Positions 36,733 through 43,358 of a DNA stretch of 43,358 bases are shown one piece after another (the first letter of the stretch is position 1; each line of letters begins with the position of its first letter). A model generated the notes under the pieces. It was given only the letters and a program-made list of their open reading frames with translations, made no database searches and was not told where the DNA came from. The DNA comes from a virus. The stretch covers positions 1 through 43,358 of the IMG/VR virus record IMGVR_UViG_3300042564_000583. One strand, 5' to 3'. The position numbers were made by a program, and so were the translations under genes.

Positions 36733-38540
36733 TGAAAATACGTATCACAGGAAAAGGTTTGCCTAAAGCTCAATGGGCTGGTCAACAGTCTTTTAAAAAT
36801 TCTGTTTCTATTAATGGTGTAACTTATTTTGAGGGAGAACCTGGTTTTGAACAAGCTAAAAAAGAAGCTGAACAAATGAAACAGGAAAACTCTGCTTTTA
36901 GTAATTATATTAATTCTCGCATTAGACCAGGTATGACTAATAGAGCAAATGATTTAAAATCATTTATACCTCGTATTGGACCTGGTATAGAAAATGCTGT
37001 GAGTGATGTTAAAAACTTTGCTACTAATAAGTTTCCAAAACTGACTTTTAAACCACTTGCTCAAGCACCTATTCAACCTACTGGTACTACTCCAATAGTA
37101 AATACTACACCTGCTGCAACTACTCAATTAGAAGCTCCTAAAAGATTTTGGCATTCTGAATGGGACGATCAAGGATTTGATACAGATCCTGAAGGAGAGT
37201 TTTATCAAGGAAATAACCAAGCTGCAGCAGCTACTGCTCAATCCAATACATCTGCAAATCCACTTAGTTGGTATAGTAAAAACATTGGTCAACCTGTAGA
37301 AAAAGCTTTTCAAGGTTTAGATAAAAATATAGGATATGCAAACTTTGCTACTCAACTAGTTAACAGTAATAAGAAAAAAAAAGATTTTGATAAGTTTATG
37401 AGACGTCAAACTTCTACAGATTCTTTATTTCCTGAAGTAACAAGTGATATGTCTGGTAGTCGTGGAGACTATGTAGTTAGCGGAAGTAGATTTGGTGAGT
37501 TTAGACCTGATGAATATGTTGTAAACAAAGGCATGTACACTGGTCAGTTCTTACCAAGAATGGCACAGTATGGCGGAGGAATAATACCTGATGAGCTAAG
37601 CATGCCTATAGATCAAATTCAAATGTCTCAAGTACTAGAAAACCCTATTACTACAGGAGAAGCTTTTACTAGTCCAGCTCCTGCTTCGGCAAGTCCTGTA
37701 TCATCAGTTGGTGTTAACAAACTTGCTGAACAAACATGGGAAGAAGTTTCTTCTCAGTTTGAAGGTGTTAAGCATCTAGGTATATGGGGAGATAAAAGAC
37801 ACCAAAAAACTAAAAGTGATCACAACAGTGGAGATGCTTTAGATATTGGTATAAAAGATCCTGGTCAAGGTGAACAAATTGCTCAAAAACTTATTACAGA
37901 AGCTCAAGATAAAAATATTAAATATATCATTTGGAATAAGCAGATATGGAATCCTTCTGTATCTAATTCTTGGAGACCATATAGTGGAGATAACCCTCAC
38001 ACTTCACATGTACATGTAAGTTTTAATAGAGCTGCTGATAAAAGTCAAAATGGAGAAATTGCTTTAACTCATAACAATCCGCTAAACATACATCATAGTG
38101 AGTTTACTTCTAATTATGGTGGGGTAAAAGGTGATAAGGATGCTGGTGGTTTTGTGAGTAAGTTTCCAGATTTTGAAACAGGAATCAAAGCAGCTAAAGA
38201 TCTTTTATTTGGTCCGGCTTATTCTAACCTTACTATATCTCAAGCTAGAAATAAATGGGTTAGTGGTGATCAAAATACGTCTAACAACTCAACTTCAGAT
38301 ATTGTAAAAACAATGGGAGTTGATAAAGTATTGAAAGATCTTAGTCCTACAGAACGTGAAAAGTTAATAAAACAGTTTGCTAAATGGGAAGGTAAACAAG
38401 CATATACTAAACTAAATGATATGAAGATATATGCAGATGGTGGGACCACAATGCAATATGAATCTGGAGGTGTTTATGAACTATCAGAGGATGAAATTAA
38501 GAATATACTTTCTTCAGGTGGTGACGTAGAATTTTTATAA
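36732..38540 (+). CDS. virion peptidoglycan hydrolase: M15-like peptidase plus NNPxNI lysozyme-like domain
   Basis: This 602-residue protein has two domains after a Pro/Thr-rich N-terminal half. Residues about 330-430 carry SDHNSGDALDIG with H364-x6-D371, then PHTSHVHVSF with H423, H426 and H428, an M15-like zinc peptidase pattern. Residues about 445-560 start with NNPLNI (448-453) and continue with GGFVSKFPDFETGIKAAKDL, typical of phage lysozyme/transglycosylase-like domains. It ends YELSEDEIKNILSSGGDVEFL, a tail shared with the upstream protein. Two lytic activities in one protein, beside a second M15-like protein, suggest a virion-borne cell-wall opener. It starts in a TAATG overlap. Confidence 0.75.
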   Translation: MKIRITGKGLPKAQWAGQQSFKNSVSINGVTYFEGEPGFEQAKKEAEQMKQENSAFSNYINSRIRPGMTNRANDLKSFIPRIGPGIENAVSDVKNFATNKFPKLTFKPLAQAPIQPTGTTPIVNTTPAATTQLEAPKRFWHSEWDDQGFDTDPEGEFYQGNNQAAAATAQSNTSANPLSWYSKNIGQPVEKAFQGLDKNIGYANFATQLVNSNKKKKDFDKFMRRQTSTDSLFPEVTSDMSGSRGDYVVSGSRFGEFRPDEYVVNKGMYTGQFLPRMAQYGGGIIPDELSMPIDQIQMSQVLENPITTGEAFTSPAPASASPVSSVGVNKLAEQTWEEVSSQFEGVKHLGIWGDKRHQKTKSDHNSGDALDIGIKDPGQGEQIAQKLITEAQDKNIKYIIWNKQIWNPSVSNSWRPYSGDNPHTSHVHVSFNRAADKSQNGEIALTHNNPLNIHHSEFTSNYGGVKGDKDAGGFVSKFPDFETGIKAAKDLLFGPAYSNLTISQARNKWVSGDQNTSNNSTSDIVKTMGVDKVLKDLSPTEREKLIKQFAKWEGKQAYTKLNDMKIYADGGTTMQYESGGVYELSEDEIKNILSSGGDVEFL

Positions 38541-38560
38541 ATTTGTAATATATATATAAC

Positions 38561-40507
38561 ATGAAAATGTATAAAGTAAGAATTAAAAAAGCACCAGACT
38601 CTATGGCGTATGGTGGACAAAAGAATTATGGATTAGATTTAAACCAAAGAGGTAGTTATGCTGACATGACTGATAATCCATACGATTCTGTGTCTAACAC
38701 TTTACAATCTGTTGATAGGGAGGATGCTAATATTGAAGCTGAATTAGGTGAAACTGCATATGGTGATTTTGACAATGATGGTCAAAATGAACATATGAAG
38801 ATTGGTGGTAAAAGACATACACAAGGTGGTACACCACTAAATGTTCCTGAAGGTACATTTATTTATTCTGATACTAAGAAGCTAAGAATTGGTGGTAGTG
38901 TTCTTGGTAATTTTGGTAAGTCACCAGATACTAAGAAGAAGTATACACCTGCTCAGTTAGCTAAACAATATGATGTTAACAAGTATAAAGCTATACTTGA
39001 TGATCCATATGCTGATAAGATGTCTAAAGATACAGCAACAATGATGGTTCAAAACTTTGAAAAGAAACTAGGTGGTTTAGCTTTGGTACAAGAAAGTATG
39101 AAAGGTTTTCCTCAAGGTATTCCTGATGTAGCTAAGTCTGTATTACCTGAAGGCATGGGAGAACAATTGGCTCAGATGGGAGGTTTTTATGGGGATGATA
39201 CTTACTCTTACATGCGTGCCGGTGGTACTGGTGGTGATCCTGTTCCTAAAAAAGTTGATAAGTCTGAAATTGCTAAGTATGAAAAGGAAGGTTATCAACG
39301 TGTAGGTAATAGCAATGTATGGAAAAAAGAAGGAAAGACTATAGAAGCAAAAGATCCTATCAAAGGTGCTCCAGGAATACAGCCTGTTACTAGAACTACT
39401 CCAGGTAAGACATATGTACCAAATGAAAATGCTTGGTGGAAAAGTCTTACTCCTGAACAAAAAGCTGCTCATAATAAAAAAGTTCGTGAAAAAATTGCTA
39501 CTGATCCAGAGTATCAACCTAAAACAGAAATTGTTACTCCTGGAACTCAAGGAACACCCGACACTTGTCCAGAAGGATATGCTTTAAACCCTGCTACAGG
39601 AAAGTGTGAAAAGATTACACCATTTATTGATCAAATAACATATGAAGAAAGTATAAATACTGGTGATGGTGGTGGAGGAACTGAAGAAGTTTTTCCAAAA
39701 GGAAGACGCCCTTATTTTGGTAAACAGTTTATGGTTCCTCCTAAGCGTTATACTCCTTATGCTGCTCCTCTTAATGCTATGATTCCAGAGCCTACGTTCT
39801 ACGATCCTAATAGAGAGTTAGCTGAAGGTGCTTCACAACGTAACATGATGGCTGCCTATATGCAGCAAATGGACCCTCAGCAGTTTTCTGCTAGAGCTAA
39901 CGCATTAAATGCACAAGGGGCTGAGCAAGCTGCCAATACTATTGGTAAATATCAGAATATGAATGTTGGTGTAGCTAATCAGTTTAGCCCTTTGCAAACT
40001 GATATTATGAATAAGGTCATGGCTTACAGAGCTGATGCTGCTGATAAATTAGTGTTTAACGCTGCACAAGAAGACAAAGCTTATCGTAATGCTATGAGAA
40101 TGGATCTAAGAAATAGAGATTTGTATGATATGAATGAGTACGATAATGCTACAAAACGTACTATGCTCAATCAAACTAATCCATATTACTCTTTAGAAGA
40201 TGGTCCACAAGGTGCTTACATTAACTGGAAAGATAAAAATAACTGGATGTCTTCTATTACAGGTCAACAACAACAAGCTTCTTCTAATGATTATGCAGCA
40301 GCTGAAGCAGAAGCTAGAAGACTTGAAAATCAAGGTGTAAGTAAAGAAGTTGCATTAGCTATGCTAAGAGGTAAGTTTCCAAATGTATTTGGATTAGGAT
40401 CATCTAGTAGAGCAACCAATAACGCAATCAATGCTCAATATTTAAACTCAGGCAGAGCTCCTATGGCTCAAAGTGCATACCCATTTGGGTATGATGATGG
40501 ACAATAG
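38561..40507 (+). CDS. large virion protein with GGKRHTQGG module
   Basis: This 648-residue protein has near the N-terminus (about 65-110) DFDNDGQNEH, which looks like a calcium-loop, then MKIGGKRHTQGGTPLNVPEG and FIYSDTKKLRIGG. I have seen this combination in Bacteroidota phage virion proteins. The middle is charged and linker-like, with PEGYALNPATGKCEKI around 341. The last 250 residues are helical and Asn/Ala/Gln-rich (AAYMQQMDPQQFSARANALN, YNAMRMDLRNRDLYDMNEYD-like). xxGG motifs occur at AYGG, KIGG, RIGG, QMGG and RAGG. There is no enzyme motif. It probably belongs with the flanking internal proteins. Confidence 0.65.
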   Translation: MKMYKVRIKKAPDSMAYGGQKNYGLDLNQRGSYADMTDNPYDSVSNTLQSVDREDANIEAELGETAYGDFDNDGQNEHMKIGGKRHTQGGTPLNVPEGTFIYSDTKKLRIGGSVLGNFGKSPDTKKKYTPAQLAKQYDVNKYKAILDDPYADKMSKDTATMMVQNFEKKLGGLALVQESMKGFPQGIPDVAKSVLPEGMGEQLAQMGGFYGDDTYSYMRAGGTGGDPVPKKVDKSEIAKYEKEGYQRVGNSNVWKKEGKTIEAKDPIKGAPGIQPVTRTTPGKTYVPNENAWWKSLTPEQKAAHNKKVREKIATDPEYQPKTEIVTPGTQGTPDTCPEGYALNPATGKCEKITPFIDQITYEESINTGDGGGGTEEVFPKGRRPYFGKQFMVPPKRYTPYAAPLNAMIPEPTFYDPNRELAEGASQRNMMAAYMQQMDPQQFSARANALNAQGAEQAANTIGKYQNMNVGVANQFSPLQTDIMNKVMAYRADAADKLVFNAAQEDKAYRNAMRMDLRNRDLYDMNEYDNATKRTMLNQTNPYYSLEDGPQGAYINWKDKNNWMSSITGQQQQASSNDYAAAEAEARRLENQGVSKEVALAMLRGKFPNVFGLGSSSRATNNAINAQYLNSGRAPMAQSAYPFGYDDGQ

Positions 40508-40511
40508 GTTA

Positions 40512-40546
40512 TTAAACTTTTAAGGTTTAGTTTTAAACTTTAAAGA
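40512..40546. promoter_or_regulatory. pair of direct repeats 21 bp apart, possible operator
   Basis: TTAAACTTTTAAGG (40512-40525) and TTAAACTTTAAAGA (40533-40546) match at 12 of 14 positions and start 21 bases apart, two turns of the helix. Each contains a near-palindromic CTTTnAAG core. They precede the shared 12-mer at 40553 and the gene at 40574, the only sizeable gap in the right-hand cluster. Confidence 0.4.
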
Positions 40547-40552
40547 TTTTAT

Positions 40553-40573
40553 TGTATATTATATATGTAAACT
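40553..40573 (+). promoter_or_regulatory. possible phage promoter element, second copy of the 12-mer
   Basis: TGTATATTATAT at 40553-40564 is identical to 16661-16672, and both are followed by TGTA and ACT with one base of length difference. Here the ATG follows only nine bases later, compared with 32 at the other site. If the element is a promoter, the transcript would have almost no leader. Confidence 0.35.
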
Positions 40574-43358
40574 ATGGCACAATACCTTCCTTATATACCA
40601 GAGACTATTCCTGAACCGGCTTTATATAAACCGGACTTTAATTTCTTTGATAAAATGCTTCAGAGAAAGCAGTCTATGTTTGAACAAGGTGCAAGCAGAG
40701 TTAGATCTGCTTATACTTCTGTATTAAACACACCTCTTTCAAATAAGAATAACATACCTCTTAGAGATCAATACATTAAAGATGCTCAAGAAAAGTTAAC
40801 TAAGTTAGCTTCTTCTGATTTGTCTCTTATGGAAAACGTGAGTGCTGCTGAAGGAATCTATGCTCCTTTTTGGCAAGACAAGTTTATAGTACAAGATGCT
40901 GCTATGACTAAAGCTTATCAAGCTGAAATGCAAAAATATACTGCTTGGAAAGACTCACCTAAAGCCGAAGAGCGTGAAAAGTATAACAGCATTGGTATGT
41001 TGTACCTTCAAAATGGATTAAGTAAGTTACAAAATGCTGAAAGAACTCCAGAAGCTTTTGGTTCTGTAGAAATGCGTAAAGCTGAGCCATTTACAAATAT
41101 TGAATCTTACTTAGATGGAATTGCATCTAAAGAAAAATTACAAGTTAAGTATGATGATCCTAATGGACCATACTTAATTGAAACAGTAAACGGGGAACGT
41201 TCTAAACAAAAGTATGCTACATGGGCAGCTTCTAGAATTGGTAATAACTTTCAAGGACAGTTTGATATAACAGGTACTGTAGAGAATGAAGAACGTGCTA
41301 AAATATTAAAACGTAACAATCCTAACATTACTGATCAAGAAGTTCAAACAATAATTGCTAAAGACGTTGTTTCAGAACTTAATAAAGGCTATACTAAAAG
41401 AAATCAAGAGGTAGATGTTGAAATTGCTAGAATAGATGGACTACTTACATCTATTGGACAGACAGGTGGACCACAAAACAAAGCTACATTTGATAGATTA
41501 GTATCAGAACGTGCTGAACTTGTTGGTAGAAAATCATCTATTGCTGAAGAGTATAAGTATTTTGATAAAGATAAAGATCAGGTATTTCAAGCTGTAGCTA
41601 ATGCACCTAAAAATTATTTTAGTGTACTAGCTAAACAACGTCTTATTAACAACTGGGCTACTGGTACTGCTAGTATAGATCAAAAGCTTGTAAAAGAAAA
41701 TGCTGCTTGGACTTCTGCTCAAAATCTTGAACTTAACAAAGCTAAGTTTAACTTAGACGTAATGAAAGTAGGATATGATCGTGAGCAACAATTATGGGAA
41801 AGAGCTAATCCTAAAGCTGCAACAACTACAGCAAATACTTCTCTTAAAGATGCTAATGGTAATGTTATAACTACAAGTGATGTACCAGGTGTTGATGAAA
41901 GTGGTTCATTGATGTATGCTGGTAAGTCTGGTATTGATATTACAAAAACTGCAGAAACAGCTTATGATGTCTTTAATAAAAATCAGCAACAAAGTTTTTC
42001 TGATGCTCATAGTTTAATATTTGATCAACGTGGTATTTTGGGTTTTGCTACTAAACTAGGATTATCTCAAATGGAAATATCACAAGTAGCTAGTGCTCTT
42101 AAAAAAGAAATTTCTAGTGGTTATACTTATGATTATACTAAAGAAGAAGCAGCTGCTAGTACTAAACTAAGTAATGCTTTGTTAAATAGTCAAGGAGTTA
42201 AGACTAAAGGTATTACAAAAATAACTGGACCAGGTACTATGAGAAATGCTTTGATAGCATATGCTTCAGATTATTTATCTGAACGTAGTAAAGTTGCTGC
42301 AGATGGTTCTGATATTCCATTAAGTAATGATGAGTTTGAAGCATTGATGAGATATTCAACTGCTGTTGCAAAACTAGAAAATTATACAGCTAATGAAAAT
42401 AATAGACAGAAACTATTAGAAGAAAATTTAGGTAACAATCCTGAGTTTGCTTCTGTAATTACAAAAGATGCAAATGGAAAAGCAGAGTTAATATCAATAA
42501 GTACTTTGGCTAAAGAAATGCCAACTCTTGAATTATTTAATAAAGCTGATAGATCTAAAAAAACTTTATCAAAAGAAGATGTGGCAAAATACTATATGCA
42601 AAATGGTATTGGTCAGACAAATATGGGTGAGTTAATTTTAGAGGATGGTGTTTATTACATTGATAAAGTTAATGGAAAAAAATCATCAACTTTATTTGGA
42701 GCTGTAGATAATACTTCAGTTTTATGGAACGATTTATATAATGATACTTTAGTTCCAAAATACGGAACACCTGAAGAGTTTGGTAAAAAAATGAAAGAGG
42801 CAAACATGTCTGTAGTACCAGATCTTTTAATGTATAAGAATTTAACTGGTCAACAAGGGTCTTTGTTTGCATTAATTCCTAAAGGAAATAAAACAATGAC
42901 ATCTGGAGATAACGCCACTGCTATTATATATCAAGCTTCTCAAGTAGGAAACTCAGAAGAAGTTACTGATGGTGATGGAAAACCCTTAGACGCTGATAAA
43001 ATTACTGCTATAAGAACGCTTTTACAAAGTGAAAAAAACATTGAAGATTACGTATCAGGTCAATATATACCACAAGGCATAAATGGTAAGCGTACAGTAA
43101 GAGTAACTCTTAGCAAACCTATATCTTCAGAAACAAAAGAAGAAATTGGTAATGTAAGTTTAGGAGACATAGGTACTACTTTTAATTTTATTATGAAAGA
43201 TGATACTTCTGGAACCTATCTTGATCAGTTACCTAACAATACTGGTTATCAAATTTATGATGCTGTTACAAGAGGTCAAGAAATAAAATCTGATCCAGTA
43301 CTTGATGCTGCAGGATTTAGTTATGTCATTACACCTAACGTTACTGGTGTAGATACTA
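40574..43358 (+). CDS. large internal (cargo/ejection-type) protein, cut by the window edge
   Basis: The frame is open from ATG at 40574 to the end, 928 codons with no stop. The N-terminus (AQYLPYIPETIPEPALYKPD, FNFFDKMLQRKQSMFEQG, then RDQYIKDAQEKLTKLASSDL) is one I recall from internal virion proteins of Bacteroidota phages. The chain is long, helical and charged, with coiled-coil-like stretches around 260-400 (QEVDVEIARIDGLL, FDRLVSERAELVGRK). No enzymatic motif is seen in the visible part. By position it would match the first cargo protein after the muzzle region of crAss-like phages, ahead of the virion RNA polymerase genes. That is inference, and the genes to the right are outside the window. 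Confidence 0.7.
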   Translation, partial: MAQYLPYIPETIPEPALYKPDFNFFDKMLQRKQSMFEQGASRVRSAYTSVLNTPLSNKNNIPLRDQYIKDAQEKLTKLASSDLSLMENVSAAEGIYAPFWQDKFIVQDAAMTKAYQAEMQKYTAWKDSPKAEEREKYNSIGMLYLQNGLSKLQNAERTPEAFGSVEMRKAEPFTNIESYLDGIASKEKLQVKYDDPNGPYLIETVNGERSKQKYATWAASRIGNNFQGQFDITGTVENEERAKILKRNNPNITDQEVQTIIAKDVVSELNKGYTKRNQEVDVEIARIDGLLTSIGQTGGPQNKATFDRLVSERAELVGRKSSIAEEYKYFDKDKDQVFQAVANAPKNYFSVLAKQRLINNWATGTASIDQKLVKENAAWTSAQNLELNKAKFNLDVMKVGYDREQQLWERANPKAATTTANTSLKDANGNVITTSDVPGVDESGSLMYAGKSGIDITKTAETAYDVFNKNQQQSFSDAHSLIFDQRGILGFATKLGLSQMEISQVASALKKEISSGYTYDYTKEEAAASTKLSNALLNSQGVKTKGITKITGPGTMRNALIAYASDYLSERSKVAADGSDIPLSNDEFEALMRYSTAVAKLENYTANENNRQKLLEENLGNNPEFASVITKDANGKAELISISTLAKEMPTLELFNKADRSKKTLSKEDVAKYYMQNGIGQTNMGELILEDGVYYIDKVNGKKSSTLFGAVDNTSVLWNDLYNDTLVPKYGTPEEFGKKMKEANMSVVPDLLMYKNLTGQQGSLFALIPKGNKTMTSGDNATAIIYQASQVGNSEEVTDGDGKPLDADKITAIRTLLQSEKNIEDYVSGQYIPQGINGKRTVRVTLSKPISSETKEEIGNVSLGDIGTTFNFIMKDDTSGTYLDQLPNNTGYQIYDAVTRGQEIKSDPVLDAAGFSYVITPNVTGVDT

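Noticed and set aside
39143-39550. Antisense open frame of 135 codons, and other reverse-strand frames such as 490-699 and 16142-16411
   Set aside because: They lie inside well-supported + strand genes, have implausible composition and no independent start or promoter signals.
1-43358. Stop-codon reassignment, as found in some crAss-like phages
   Set aside because: Genes end normally with TAA, TAG (for example 15986 and 18465) and TGA (24999 and 26252), and none needs read-through to keep a domain.
1-43358. tRNA genes, insertion sequences or integrase sites
   Set aside because: Gaps are short and A/T-rich. No cloverleaf, transposase or terminal repeat was recognised by reading.

Overview
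The window is an AT-rich, densely packed stretch of a tailed-phage genome, with every gene on the + strand. Several things point to a Bacteroidota (probably flavobacterial) host. Start codons follow A/T-rich leaders with almost no Shine-Dalgarno sequence. A TAnnTTTG-type promoter array lies near 16.0 kb. One virion protein carries a SprB-like repeat, a module known from flavobacterial surface adhesins. The two-small-ring-gene plus giant stabilisation/muzzle-protein layout near 24-31 kb, followed by large internal (cargo) proteins, resembles the structural block of crAss-like podoviruses. That placement is inferred from gene order and sequence character, not from a database search. TAA, TAG and TGA all end genes, so nothing suggests an altered genetic code.

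Layout. (1) 1-12,960: receptor-binding fibres. A tail-fibre gene enters from the left and is broken by a frameshift near 205. Three intact fibres of 1749, 1452 and 886 residues follow, each ending in an S74-type self-cleaving chaperone. (2) 12,960-15,986: smaller fibre/adhesin accessories, including an Asp-box (sialidase-like) protein. (3) 15,987-16,073: a putative promoter array. It is followed by two small conserved-looking proteins (16,074-17,211) with an intrinsic terminator between them. (4) 17,236-22,191: a run of small modular virion proteins (Cys-rich anchors, fibronectin-III-like folds, a SprB-like repeat), several coupled by TAATG overlaps, ending in a strong hairpin. (5) 22,360-31,281: a calcineurin-like phosphoesterase, a GTG-start unknown, two probable neck/ring proteins, a small HExxH peptidase and a 1678-residue stabilisation/muzzle-like protein. 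(6) 31,287-43,358: five large, probably virion-internal proteins. Two carry M15-like zinc peptidase signatures and one also a lysozyme-like NNPxNI domain. Four of the five share a scattered xxGG motif. The last gene runs off the right edge.

Working model: regions 1, 2 and 4 make the host-recognition surface. The ring and muzzle proteins form the tail conduit. The proteins of region 6 are packaged and act during entry, with the peptidase/lysozyme domains opening peptidoglycan. The most interesting points are the scattered xxGG motif with a shared C-terminal tail in the cargo proteins, a repeated Cys-containing helix in the 409-residue protein, and fibre modules that keep identical protein sequence while their codons are almost fully scrambled.
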